This document shows positions 8,524 to 16,983 of a DNA stretch of 64,000 nucleotides, one piece after another. The stretch is from NCBI RefSeq assembly GCF_010726955.1, contig NZ_AP022603.1:992001-1056000 (forward strand). The letters run 5' to 3'. This DNA comes from Mycolicibacterium fallax (GTDB taxonomy: Bacteria > Actinomycetota > Actinomycetes > Mycobacteriales > Mycobacteriaceae). The notes under the pieces are model-generated. The model ran no database searches and had not been told where the DNA came from. It saw nothing but the letters and a program-made list of their open reading frames with translations. Position 1 is the first letter of the stretch. Every line of letters starts with the position of its first letter. The position numbers were made by a program, and so were the translations under genes.

Positions 8524-8913
8524 ATGTCCGATTCCCTCACCGCCCGCCTGGACAACTTCGCACCGGTGGTGCTGAGCGTCTTCCGCATCATCGTCGGGCT
8601 CGGCTTCCTGGCCCACGGCAGCTCCAAGCTGTTCGGCTACCCCGGTGGCCCGGCGCTGCCGCTGGCCGCCGGCTCGGCGTGGTGGGCCGGTGTCATCGAG
8701 GTCGCGGCCGGTGTTCTGCTGACCCTGGGGCTGTTCACCCGGGCGGCGGCCTTCCTGGGCTCGGGCACCATGGCGGTGGCCTATTTCACCGCGCATGCGC
8801 CCGCCGACTTCTGGCCGCTGCGCAACGGCGGTGAACCCGCGGTGCTGTACTGCTTCGCACTGTTTCTGCTGGTCTTCACCGGCCCCGGCTCGATCGCCGT
8901 GCTGCGGCGTTGA
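8524..8913 (+). CDS. DoxX family membrane protein
   Basis: This 129-residue membrane protein has four hydrophobic helices. The signature RIIVGLGFLAHGSSKLFGY in the first helix and WWAGVIEVAAGVLLTLGLFT in the second match DoxX (PF07681). Mycobacterial DoxX proteins have been placed in a membrane oxidoreductase complex with SodA and SseA, but neither partner is encoded nearby. It lies between the CoA hydrolase gene and the phosphofructokinase, all on the same strand with short gaps, so read-through is possible. Confidence 0.82.
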   Translation: MSDSLTARLDNFAPVVLSVFRIIVGLGFLAHGSSKLFGYPGGPALPLAAGSAWWAGVIEVAAGVLLTLGLFTRAAAFLGSGTMAVAYFTAHAPADFWPLRNGGEPAVLYCFALFLLVFTGPGSIAVLRR

Positions 8914-8934
8914 GCGCCCGGTAAGTTCGACGGC

Positions 8935-11160
8935 ATGTCTGAGGCTGCTGCCCCGTCGCGACCGACCAGCATCGGTGTGCTCACCAGCGGCGGCGATGCG
9001 CCCGGCATGAACGCGGCGGTGCGGGCCGTGGTGCGGACCGCCGCCCACCACGGGGTGCCGGCGTGCGCGATCCACGAGGGGCTCAAGGGCCTGGTGTACG
9101 GCGGGGACCTGATCCGGCCGATGACACCCGCGGACACCGGCGGCATCCTGCACCGCGGCGGCACGGTGATCGGCACCGCCCGGTGCAAGGAGTTCCGCAC
9201 CCGGGAGGGCCGCCGCGCCGCGGCCCGCAACATGGTCGACCGCGGCATCGACGCGCTGGTGGCCATCGGCGGCGACGGCACCCTGACCGGCTGCGACGTC
9301 TTTCGCCGGGAGTGGCCGGAGCTGCTGGCCGAACTGGTGGAGGCCGGCGAGCTGTCCCCCGAGGCGGCCGCCGCGCATCCCGAACTGCGGCTGGTCGGGC
9401 TGGTCGGGTCGATCGACAACGACATGTCCGGCACCGACATGACCATCGGCGCCGACACCGCCCTGCACCGCATCGTCGAGGCGCTGGACGCGCTGCGCAG
9501 CACCGCCTCCAGCCACCAGCGCACCTTCGTCGTGGAGGTGATGGGCCGGCAGTGCGGCTACCTGGCCCTGATGTCCTCCATCGCGACGGCCGCGAACTGG
9601 GTGCTGCTGCCCGAGCAGCCACCGGCCGCGGACTGGCGCGAGCAGATGTGCCGGGACCTGCGGGCCGGCCGGGAGATCGGCCGGCGACAGAGCATCGTCG
9701 TGGTCGCCGAGGGCGCCCGCGACGTCGACGGCAACCCGATCACCTCCACCGAGGTCCGCGATCTGCTGGAATCCGAGCTCGGCGAGGACGCCCGGATCAC
9801 CATCCTGGGCCACGTCCAGCGCGGCGGGGCACCCAGCGCCTTCGACCGCTACCTGGCCACCCTGCTCGGCAGCGCCGCCGTCGAGCACCTGCTGGACAGC
9901 GCGCCCGGCACCCCGGCCCAGCTGATCGGGCTGAAGGAGAACCGGGTGGTGGCCTCCCCGCTGATGGAATGCGTGCAACGCACCCGGGCGGTCGCCGACC
10001 GGATCGCCGAGCGCGATTTCGACGGGGCGATGCGGTTGCGCGGCGGCAGCTTCCTGCGGTCCCACAACATCCTGCGGACCGTGCAGCAGGCCGCGCCGCG
10101 GCGCCCGGTGGAGAACCGGCGGCGCAACCGGATCGCGGTCGTGCACGGTGGCGGCCCGGCGCCGGGGATGAACGCCGCGGTCCGCGCCGCGGTGCGGCTG
10201 GGGCTGGACCGCGGCTACGAGGTGCTGGCCGTGCGCGGCGGGTTCCGCGGCCTGCGGCGCGGCGACATTCACGAGATGAGCTGGATGGACGTCAGCGGGT
10301 GGGTGTCCGACGGCGGCGCCGAGCTGGGCACCAACCGATTCGTGCCCGGCGAGGAGGACCTCGCCTCGATCGCCGAGCAGCTGGCCGCGCACCGCGTCGA
10401 CGCGCTGCTGATGGCCGGCGGGTGGTCCGGCTATGAGTCCGCCTACGTGCTGCACAGCAATCGCGACCGGTTTCGTGAGCTGGACATCCCGATCGTCTGC
10501 ATGCCGATGACGATCAGCAACGGGGTGCCCGGCACCGAGTTGAGCATCGGCGCGGACACCGCGCTGAACAACATCATCGCCGACGTCGACAAGATCCAGC
10601 AGTCCGCGGTCGCCACCCGCCGGGTGTTCGTCGTCGAGGTGATGGGCCAGCGCTGCGGTTATCTGGCGCTGCTGTCCGGCATCTCGGCCGGCGCCGAACG
10701 CATCTACCTGCCCGAGGACGGCGTCACCCTCGACCAGTTGACCGCCGACGTGCACGCGCTGGAGGAGAACTTCCGCTCCGGCAAGCGGCTGGGGCTGATC
10801 ATCCGCGGCGAGGGCGCCGACCCGGTGTACACCACCGAGTTCATCACCTCGCTGTTCCAGAAGGAGGGCGGCGACCTGTTCGACGCCCGGCGGGCCGTGC
10901 TCGGCCACATCCAGGAGGGCGGCGACCCGTCGCCCTTCGACCGGGTGCACGCCACCAGCCTGACCGCGCACTGCATCTGGTACCTGGCCGAGCAGCTGGA
11001 GACCGGCTCAAAGGCCAGCGCGATGCTCGGGTTCCAGTCCGGCAGAATGCAATTCACCGATCTGACCAGCTACCCGGTGCTCATCGACCCCCGCACCCGG
11101 CGCCCCCGCGAGCAGCGCTGGCTGGCCCGTCGTCAACTCGCCCGAATCATGGGCAGCTGA
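8935..11160 (+). CDS. Eukaryotic-type double-domain 6-phosphofructokinase
   Basis: This 741-residue protein is two fused PFK domains (about 12-385 and 397-741), twice the usual bacterial length of about 320-340. The N-half has all catalytic signatures: SGGDAPGMN (18-26), GGDGT (112-116), GSIDND (158-163, catalytic Asp) and EVMGR (201-205). The C-half keeps the fold (APGMNAAVR, EVMGQRCGYLA, LGHIQEGG) but has GGWSG (495-499) and TISN (526-529) where the catalytic GGDG and TIDND should be, so it is probably regulatory. This split matches animal and fungal PFK, whose C-half binds fructose 2,6-bisphosphate. The Gly in GSIDND favours ATP over pyrophosphate. The amidohydrolase gene starts one base after its stop codon. 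Confidence 0.85.
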   Translation: MSEAAAPSRPTSIGVLTSGGDAPGMNAAVRAVVRTAAHHGVPACAIHEGLKGLVYGGDLIRPMTPADTGGILHRGGTVIGTARCKEFRTREGRRAAARNMVDRGIDALVAIGGDGTLTGCDVFRREWPELLAELVEAGELSPEAAAAHPELRLVGLVGSIDNDMSGTDMTIGADTALHRIVEALDALRSTASSHQRTFVVEVMGRQCGYLALMSSIATAANWVLLPEQPPAADWREQMCRDLRAGREIGRRQSIVVVAEGARDVDGNPITSTEVRDLLESELGEDARITILGHVQRGGAPSAFDRYLATLLGSAAVEHLLDSAPGTPAQLIGLKENRVVASPLMECVQRTRAVADRIAERDFDGAMRLRGGSFLRSHNILRTVQQAAPRRPVENRRRNRIAVVHGGGPAPGMNAAVRAAVRLGLDRGYEVLAVRGGFRGLRRGDIHEMSWMDVSGWVSDGGAELGTNRFVPGEEDLASIAEQLAAHRVDALLMAGGWSGYESAYVLHSNRDRFRELDIPIVCMPMTISNGVPGTELSIGADTALNNIIADVDKIQQSAVATRRVFVVEVMGQRCGYLALLSGISAGAERIYLPEDGVTLDQLTADVHALEENFRSGKRLGLIIRGEGADPVYTTEFITSLFQKEGGDLFDARRAVLGHIQEGGDPSPFDRVHATSLTAHCIWYLAEQLETGSKASAMLGFQSGRMQFTDLTSYPVLIDPRTRRPREQRWLARRQLARIMGS

Positions 11161-11161
11161 G

Positions 11162-12088
11162 ATGTGCGTCCAGACCGGCGCACTCGAGGATCACGACACA
11201 GCGGCCGAGGCCGGCGAGGTGCGCGCGCTGATCGACGGGCTCGGCATCCCCGGAATCATCGACGTGCACACCCATTTCATGCCGGATTCGGTGCTGCGCA
11301 AGGTGTGGCACTACTTCGACCGGGTCGGCGAGCGCGCCGCGCCGTGGCCGATCACCTACCGCCACCAGGAGGATGTCCGGCTGGCCGCGCTGCGCGGCTT
11401 CGGGGTGCAGACCTTCAGCTCGCTGGTCTACCCGCACAAGCCGGAGATGGCGGCGTGGCTCAACGGCTGGGCCGCGGAGTTCGCCGACCGCACCCTGGAC
11501 TGCCTGCGGACCGCCACCTTCTATCCCGAACCCTCGGCCGCGCAGTATGTTCCGGCCGCGCTGGCCGACGGGGCACAGATCTTCAAATCGCACATCCAGG
11601 TCGGCGCCTACGATCCGCGCGACCCACTGCTGGAGCCGGTGTGGTCGGCGCTGGAGGCGGCCGGCACCCCGGTGATCATCCACGCCGGTTCCGGGCCCGA
11701 GCCCGGTCCGTACACCGGCATAGCGCCGATCGCCGAGGTGCTGGACCGGCACCCCGAGCTGGTCGCCGTGATCGCACACCTGGGCATGCCGGAGTACCGG
11801 GAGTTCCTCGACCTGGCCGAACGGCACCCAAACGTGCACCTGGACACCACCATGGCGTTCACCGGGTACGTCGAGGCGATGCACCCGTTCCCGGTGACCG
11901 AGCGGACCCGGCTGCGCGCATTGGGTGAGCGGATCGTGTTCGGCAGCGACTTCCCCAACATCCCGTATCGCTACCTCGACGCGGTCCGCTCGATCATCGA
12001 CCTGGATCTCGGCGACGACTGGGCGGCCGGGGTGCTCTACGGCAACGGCGCCCGGCTGTTCGGGCCGCCGCGCGGCGCCCGGGCCTGA
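11162..12088 (+). CDS. Metal-dependent amidohydrolase family 2 (TIM barrel)
   Basis: This 308-residue cytoplasmic protein has the amidohydrolase-2 metal ligands in order: IDVHTHF (first strand), FKSHIQV, VIIHAGS, VIAHLGM and the terminal catalytic Asp in FGSDFPN. The group includes decarboxylases such as ACMSD and many unassigned hydrolases. The start overlaps the phosphofructokinase end (TGA at 11158, ATG at 11162), implying coupled translation. No functional tie to glycolysis is evident and the substrate is not predictable by eye. Confidence 0.8.
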   Translation: MCVQTGALEDHDTAAEAGEVRALIDGLGIPGIIDVHTHFMPDSVLRKVWHYFDRVGERAAPWPITYRHQEDVRLAALRGFGVQTFSSLVYPHKPEMAAWLNGWAAEFADRTLDCLRTATFYPEPSAAQYVPAALADGAQIFKSHIQVGAYDPRDPLLEPVWSALEAAGTPVIIHAGSGPEPGPYTGIAPIAEVLDRHPELVAVIAHLGMPEYREFLDLAERHPNVHLDTTMAFTGYVEAMHPFPVTERTRLRALGERIVFGSDFPNIPYRYLDAVRSIIDLDLGDDWAAGVLYGNGARLFGPPRGARA

Positions 12089-12098
12089 CCGCCGGCGG

Positions 12099-12875
12099 CT
12101 ACTGGGCCTGCCAGTCGTCGGCCTGCAGGGTGGAGAAGTCCTTGTGCGCCAGGCCCGCAACGGTACCGCCGTCGACGACGAACTCCGCGCCGGTGGAGTA
12201 CGACGATTCGTCGCTGGCCAGGTACACCACCAGGTTGGACACCTCGATCGGATCGGCGGCCCGACCCAGCGCGGTCTGGAAGATGTCCTCGGGCACCCCG
12301 ACGATCATCGGGGTCCGGATCAGCCCCGGGTGCACCGAGTTCACCCGGATCCCCCACTGGCCCAGCTCAAGTGCGGCGGATTTGGTGATGCCGCGCACCC
12401 CGAACTTGGCCGCGGTGTAGCCGTGCGTCATCGCGGTGCCGGCCAGGCCCTCGATCGAGGAGATGTTGACGATCGAGCCGCCGCCGGCGTCGCGCAGCGC
12501 GGGCACCGAGGCGCGCATCCCGAGGAACACCCCGGTCAGGTTGATGTCGATGATCCGCTGCCAGTCGCCCAGGTCGTAGCCCTCGACGGTGCCGACATTG
12601 ATGATCCCGGCGTTGTTGACCAGCACGTCCAGCCGGCCGAAGGCCGCCACGGTGGCCGCCACCGCCGCGGCCCAGCCGTCGGCATCGGTGACGTCCAGGT
12701 GCACGTAGCGCGCGGCGTCGCCGAGTTCGGCGGCCACCGCCGCGCCCTCGTCGTCGAGCAGATCGGCGAGCATCACCGAGGCGCCCTGGGCGACCATCGC
12801 GGCGGCGTGCGAGGCGCCCATGCCGCGGGCGCCGCCGCTGATCAGCGCGACCTTGCCGGCCAGTCGTTGGGTCAT
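12099..12875 (-). CDS. Short-chain dehydrogenase/reductase (hydroxysteroid dehydrogenase type)
   Basis: This 258-residue classical SDR has the cofactor motif GGARGMGASHA (in place of TGxxxGxG), NNAGI in the middle, the catalytic YTAAKFG (YxxxK), and the C-terminal DGG segment. An acidic residue after the second strand (LADLLD) suggests NAD(H). It resembles 3-alpha/20-beta-hydroxysteroid dehydrogenases common in mycobacterial steroid regions. ATG 12875 is preceded by AGGAGGATTC, a strong ribosome site. It lies 89 bp downstream of the flavin monooxygenase and is likely in one operon with it, which suggests joint alcohol/ketone oxidation. Confidence 0.85.
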   Translation of the reverse strand: MTQRLAGKVALISGGARGMGASHAAAMVAQGASVMLADLLDDEGAAVAAELGDAARYVHLDVTDADGWAAAVAATVAAFGRLDVLVNNAGIINVGTVEGYDLGDWQRIIDINLTGVFLGMRASVPALRDAGGGSIVNISSIEGLAGTAMTHGYTAAKFGVRGITKSAALELGQWGIRVNSVHPGLIRTPMIVGVPEDIFQTALGRAADPIEVSNLVVYLASDESSYSTGAEFVVDGGTVAGLAHKDFSTLQADDWQAQ

Positions 12876-12895
12876 GAATCCTCCTGGGTGGGAAT

Positions 12896-12916
12896 GGGTT
12901 TGGGGGTTTGGGCGGG
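12896..12916 (+). other. G-quadruplex-forming motif between monooxygenase and SDR genes
   Basis: The plus strand reads G3-T3-G5-T3-G3-C-G3 within the 89-bp gap between the monooxygenase stop and the SDR start. It fits the canonical four-G-run rule with short loops. The genes are on the minus strand, so the G-rich strand is the DNA template strand and the transcript is C-rich. Confidence 0.5.
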
Positions 12917-12964
12917 TCTGTGGGTCTGAAGTTCCTCGGGCCCGGAATTCTTCGGCTCCGGGGA

Positions 12965-14932
12965 TCACCCGAAGTCGTAGTCGGCCGGGTCGGGCCGGCT
13001 GGTGCGGGCCCAGTAGTCCGAGAGCCGGCCGCCGTAGAGCGTCGGCACCTCACCGGTGGAGTTGCGGAAGTAACTGTTGACGATCTTCGGGTGGGTGTAG
13101 ACCTGGGTGCGCAGCAACTCCTGGTTGGTGCGGGTGTAGTCCGCGCACACGTCGGCGCGCGGGGTCAGTGCCCGCGCGCCGGAGGCCAGCAGCATGTCGA
13201 TGCAGCCCAGCGCGTAGCGGGCCTGGCATTCGGAGTTGTAGATGATGCTGGCGCCGTTGACCGCATTGGTGCCGGGGCCGTACATGCAGAACAGGTTCGG
13301 AAACTCCGGCACCGTCACCCCCAGGTAGGCGTACGGCGAATCCCCCCACGCCTCGGCGAGATCGCGGCCGCCCCGCCCGCGCACGGTGATCGGCCCGAGT
13401 TGGTGGTTGACGTCGAATCCGGTCGCCCAGATCAGCACGTCGGCGGCGCGGTGCACGCCGTCGGCCGTGCGGACCCCGGTGGCGTCGATCTCGGCGATGG
13501 GGTCGGTGATCAGCGTGACGTCGTCGCGGGCCAGGGTGCGCAGCCAGGTGCCGTCGTCCTGCAGCAGCCGCTTGCCCATCGGCGGGTACTGCGGGACCAC
13601 CTTGGCCAGCAGTTCCTCGTCGCTGGTGAAGGCCTGAATCCAGGCCACCAGCAGATCCCGGAACGCCCGGTTGGCCGGCCCGCAGGACAGTCCGCCGTCA
13701 TCCCAGTCCGGATCCTGCCGAGCGGTCTCGGCGCCGCCGTCGGCCAGCGGCCACCAGGACAGCAGCCGCAGCCAGCGGCCGTAGAACGGCAGGTGCCGGG
13801 TCGCCCAGCGGGCTCCGTCGCCGATCGGCTGGTGGTAGTTGATGTTCGGCGCGAACCACTGCGGGGTGCGCTGGTAGACCTCAACGTGCCCGGCGCGCTC
13901 GGCGATCGCGGGTACCAGCTGGAAACCGCTGGCGCCCGCGCCGATGACGGCGATCCGCTTGCCGGTCAGGTCGATCTCGTCGGGCCAGTCTGCGGTGTGG
14001 AAGCTCGGGCCGGCGAAATCGGCGGCGCCGGGGATGTCCGGGATGATCGGATTGCCGAACTGCCCGACCGCGCAGATCACCGCCCGCGCCGCCAGCACCG
14101 TCCGGTTCCCCTGCGCGCCAATGGTTTCCACCGCCCAGCTGGCGCTGTCCTCGTCCCAGGTCGCGGTGGTGACCTCGGTCTCCAGCCGCAGGTGCTCGCG
14201 CAGGCCGTAGCGGTCGGCGACGTCGTTGAGGTAGGCCAGGATCTCCGACTGTTCGGCGTAGTGATGCGTCCAGTGGTCGGTCGGCTCGAAGGAGTAGGTG
14301 TAGTACTGGTTGGTGATGTCGACCCGGCAGCCCGGGTAGCGGTTGGCGGCCCAGGTGCCGCCGAGGCCGCTCTGCCGGTCGACGATGACGAACGGGATGC
14401 CGGCCCGCTTGAGCCGGATCCCGGCCACGATGCCGGCCTCGCCGCCGCCGATCACCACCACCGGGAAGTCGGCGCGCTGAGCGGCAGTGGAGGTCAGCGC
14501 CGGCCCGTCCTGGTCGGCGTCGGTCAGCCGCAGGTCGGCGGCGACGTAGTCGGTGTATTCCTCGGCGACGGCGCCGACGGTCAGCACGTCGAGCATCCGG
14601 CGCAGCGCGGCGCGGTCGGGCAGCCACGGCGGCGGGCAGCCCCGGTCCCGGTAGTCCAGCGCGACCTTCAGCGCGGCGTCCCGCACGACCTGCTTGTCCG
14701 GTTCGGACATCGCGCCGTCGAGGTCCATCGGGATCAGCAGCACCGGAGTCGGCAGCTCGTCGAGCAGGCCCAGGTCGCCGGTCATGTGGACCATCGACAT
14801 CAGCAGCGCCGGGACGCTGGCCTGGGCGATCGCCGCCTCGATGACCGCGTCGGAATCATCGAAGGGCAACCCGAGCAACCGGGCGATGTCCGCGGCCGAC
14901 GAGACTTCCAGGACCGGGTGAGGCTGCGGCAT
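12965..14932 (-). CDS. Flavin-containing (Baeyer-Villiger type) monooxygenase
   Basis: This 655-residue protein has an N-terminal extension of about 175 residues, then the FAD Rossmann motif IGGGEAGIVAG with GGTWAANRYPG, the Baeyer-Villiger fingerprint region FAGPSFHTADWP, and a second Rossmann motif for NADPH, GAGASGFQLVPAIAE. The ATG-box Asp segment WATGFDVN is near the C-terminus. Such enzymes insert oxygen next to a ketone, in steroid, alkanone or cycloketone breakdown. The extension is seen in a mycobacterial subgroup. The 3' neighbour is an SDR likely in the same operon, and a perfect 6-6-6 dyad lies 13 bp upstream of the start. Confidence 0.87.
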   Translation of the reverse strand: MPQPHPVLEVSSAADIARLLGLPFDDSDAVIEAAIAQASVPALLMSMVHMTGDLGLLDELPTPVLLIPMDLDGAMSEPDKQVVRDAALKVALDYRDRGCPPPWLPDRAALRRMLDVLTVGAVAEEYTDYVAADLRLTDADQDGPALTSTAAQRADFPVVVIGGGEAGIVAGIRLKRAGIPFVIVDRQSGLGGTWAANRYPGCRVDITNQYYTYSFEPTDHWTHHYAEQSEILAYLNDVADRYGLREHLRLETEVTTATWDEDSASWAVETIGAQGNRTVLAARAVICAVGQFGNPIIPDIPGAADFAGPSFHTADWPDEIDLTGKRIAVIGAGASGFQLVPAIAERAGHVEVYQRTPQWFAPNINYHQPIGDGARWATRHLPFYGRWLRLLSWWPLADGGAETARQDPDWDDGGLSCGPANRAFRDLLVAWIQAFTSDEELLAKVVPQYPPMGKRLLQDDGTWLRTLARDDVTLITDPIAEIDATGVRTADGVHRAADVLIWATGFDVNHQLGPITVRGRGGRDLAEAWGDSPYAYLGVTVPEFPNLFCMYGPGTNAVNGASIIYNSECQARYALGCIDMLLASGARALTPRADVCADYTRTNQELLRTQVYTHPKIVNSYFRNSTGEVPTLYGGRLSDYWARTSRPDPADYDFG

Positions 14933-14944
14933 GCCCCGTACTGT

Positions 14945-14962
14945 ACAGATCAGGAAATCTGT
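14945..14962. promoter_or_regulatory. Perfect inverted repeat upstream of the monooxygenase, candidate operator
   Basis: ACAGAT (14945-14950) and ATCTGT (14957-14962) are exact complements across a 6-bp spacer. The centre lies about 21 bp upstream of the monooxygenase ATG at 14932, where a bound dimer would block RNA polymerase. TetR-type regulators of mycobacterial ketone and lipid oxidation bind sites of this size. No regulator gene is adjacent, so control in trans is implied. Confidence 0.5.
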
Positions 14963-14988
14963 TCACCCCGATTCCGGAGATCTGCGCC

Positions 14989-16098
14989 TCAGATCTGCAC
15001 GATGCTGATCTCGGTGGTCAGCTCCGCCAGGGTGTCCAGGTCGACGACCGCGCCGCTGCCCGGGCCGGCCGGCACCTCGACGGCGCCGTCACGCAACTCG
15101 AAGAACTGGGTCAGGTCCCGGTCGAAGTACCGCCGGGTGGCCGAGATGTCGCCGGGCAGGGTGAAGTTCGGCAGCGCCGCCAGCGCCAGGTTGGCGGCCC
15201 GGCCGATGCCCGACTCCAGCACCCCGCCGCAGAACACCGGCACGCCCTGGGCCAGGCACAGGTCGTGGATGGCGCGGGCCTCCAGATAGCCGCCGACCCG
15301 GGCCGGTTTGATGTTGACGACGCTGCACGCCCCCAGCGCGAGCGCGGCCGCCGCGTCGTGCAGGCCGGAGATGGACTCATCGAGGCAGATTGGGGTGGCG
15401 ACCTGGCGGGCCAGGTTGGCGTGCGCCAGCAGGTCCGCCGCCGGGAACGGTTGCTCCAGCAGCACCAGGTTGAACGCGTCGAGGCGGCGCAGCGTGGTCA
15501 GGTCGCTGGTCCGGTAGGCCTGGTTGGCGTCGACCTGCAGGGCCAGGTCGTCGCCGAACTCGCGGCGTACCGCGGCCAGCGGTGCCAGGTCCCAGCCGGG
15601 GGCGATCTTGAGCTTGACCCGCTGGTAGCCCTGCCCGAGATAGTCGGCGACCCAGTCGATCAGCTCGGTCATGTTGTCGGGGATGCCGACCGAGACACCG
15701 ACCGGGATCCGGGTCCGCTCGCCGCCGAGATAGTCCACCATCGCCATGCCGTGCCTGCGCAACTCGGCGTCGAGCACCGCCGACTCGACCACCGCCCGGG
15801 CCAGCACATTGCCCGGTACCTCGCGGAAGAGGCCGTGCACCCGCGCCGCCGACAGCGGCCCGTCGGCGCCGGCGAGCAGCGGTGCCAGCACCGTCTCGAT
15901 GACGCTGCGGGCCCCGTCCAGGGTCTCGCCGTAGAACGCCGGGTACGGGTCGGCCGCGCATTCGGCCCAGCCGTCGACCCCGTCCGCCCGCAGCCGCAGC
16001 ACCAGCAGTTCCCGGGCGGTCTCCAGCGCTCGGGAGGTGCGGAACGGCCGGACCAGCGGCAGCGTGACCCGGCGCAACTCGATCCGGGCGCCGGTCAT
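14989..16098 (-). CDS. Enolase-superfamily enzyme: N-succinylamino acid racemase / o-succinylbenzoate synthase type
   Basis: This 369-residue protein has the muconate-lactonising-enzyme subgroup active site: KLKI (KxK acid/base pair), DANQAY (first metal ligand), LEQPF (second), CLDES (third) and NIKPAR (the opposite-face Lys). This arrangement is shared by o-succinylbenzoate synthase (MenC) and N-succinylamino acid racemase. The ATG at 16098 overlaps the stop of the GNAT gene as ATGA, so the two are translationally coupled. In Geobacillus a GNAT succinyltransferase, this racemase type and a desuccinylase convert D- to L-amino acids, so the GNAT pairing favours racemase activity over menaquinone synthesis. 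No other men gene is near. Confidence 0.8.
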   Translation of the reverse strand: MTGARIELRRVTLPLVRPFRTSRALETARELLVLRLRADGVDGWAECAADPYPAFYGETLDGARSVIETVLAPLLAGADGPLSAARVHGLFREVPGNVLARAVVESAVLDAELRRHGMAMVDYLGGERTRIPVGVSVGIPDNMTELIDWVADYLGQGYQRVKLKIAPGWDLAPLAAVRREFGDDLALQVDANQAYRTSDLTTLRRLDAFNLVLLEQPFPAADLLAHANLARQVATPICLDESISGLHDAAAALALGACSVVNIKPARVGGYLEARAIHDLCLAQGVPVFCGGVLESGIGRAANLALAALPNFTLPGDISATRRYFDRDLTQFFELRDGAVEVPAGPGSGAVVDLDTLAELTTEISIVQI

Positions 16099-16928
16099 CG
16101 ATCGCCCCGTCCGGCGAGATACGCACCGTCCCCGGTGAATCCGAGCACCCGGTAGTCCAGCCGCTCGGCACGGTGCAGCACCTCCCGCAGCGCCAACCGC
16201 CAGCGGTGCGCCCGGGTCGGGTCGGCCCGCCGGAGCGCCTCGATGTCCGTCGGGGTCTCGATCAGCCACGGCCCCGGGCCGCCCGGGGTGAGGACCGGCT
16301 CCTCGTCGTCGCCGGCGGCCAGCACCGTCTCGGCGCCGGCCGGCACCGACACCGGCGGCCGGGGATCGACGAAGTCCCACACCGCGATGAGCCGGTCGGT
16401 CAGATCCCCCGCGTTGACCGCGTCGGTCATCGGCGGATAGAAGTCGGGCACGAACTCCACGATGTGCGCGCCGAGCCGGTTGAGGTTGAAGTGCGCGTTG
16501 CGCCGGATCAGCGGGTCGTAGGTCCAGCGCATCCGGGTCGCCCCGTGCGCCAGCGCCCAATCGCGTTGCGCCAGCTTGAGCGCCACCCCGACCCCGCGCC
16601 CGGCCGCCGCGGCGGCCACCCCGGCGATCAGCGAGTACAGCTCCGGGCTGCCGGGGCGCCCGGCGATGCCGACGGTCAGGCCGATCAGCTCGTCGCCGGC
16701 GAACGCCCCGAGCACCGCACCCCCGGCGTGCCCGAGGCTCAGCAGCACGTCGCTCTGCAGCGGGGCGGCCTCGGCCGCGGTGCCCCAGATGTCGGCCAGC
16801 AGCGCGGCCCCGGCGACGCATTCGGCGCCGCTGTGCACCTCCCGCACCGTCACCCCGGCGCGCGCGCAGGCCTGCGCGACGGTGGGCAGCGGGGTCGGTG
16901 CACGGCCGGGCGGGGCAACCATGGCCAA
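16095..16928 (-). CDS. GNAT family acyltransferase (COG3375-like)
   Basis: This 277-residue protein has a GNAT core in its N-terminal half: GAVLGAFAGDELIGLTVGIA (strand 4), then AAAAGRGVGVALKLAQRDWA, the acyl-CoA pyrophosphate loop (Q/RxxGxG type), and WTYDPLIRRNAHFNLNRLGA. The conserved asparagine pair and the long C-terminal extension fit the COG3375 group often encoded beside MenC-like enzymes. By analogy with Geobacillus it may succinylate D-amino acids for the coupled racemase; substrate and acyl donor are inference. It is the first gene of the two-gene operon. Confidence 0.78.
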   Translation of the reverse strand: MAMVAPPGRAPTPLPTVAQACARAGVTVREVHSGAECVAGAALLADIWGTAAEAAPLQSDVLLSLGHAGGAVLGAFAGDELIGLTVGIAGRPGSPELYSLIAGVAAAAAGRGVGVALKLAQRDWALAHGATRMRWTYDPLIRRNAHFNLNRLGAHIVEFVPDFYPPMTDAVNAGDLTDRLIAVWDFVDPRPPVSVPAGAETVLAAGDDEEPVLTPGGPGPWLIETPTDIEALRRADPTRAHRWRLALREVLHRAERLDYRVLGFTGDGAYLAGRGDR

Positions 16929-16983
16929 CAGTTAACCCGACCGCGGCGCCCCGCCACCCCGCAACGGTGCTCGAAAATGCGGG

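Noticed and set aside
7450..10971. A 1173-codon open frame on the minus strand
   Set aside because: It lies opposite the CoA hydrolase, DoxX and phosphofructokinase genes, has no family motifs and is His/Gly/Ala-rich, typical of the complement of high-GC coding sequence.
12908..15289. A 793-codon plus-strand frame opposite the monooxygenase
   Set aside because: It has no recognisable domain, and the monooxygenase on the other strand has full Rossmann and BVMO motifs.
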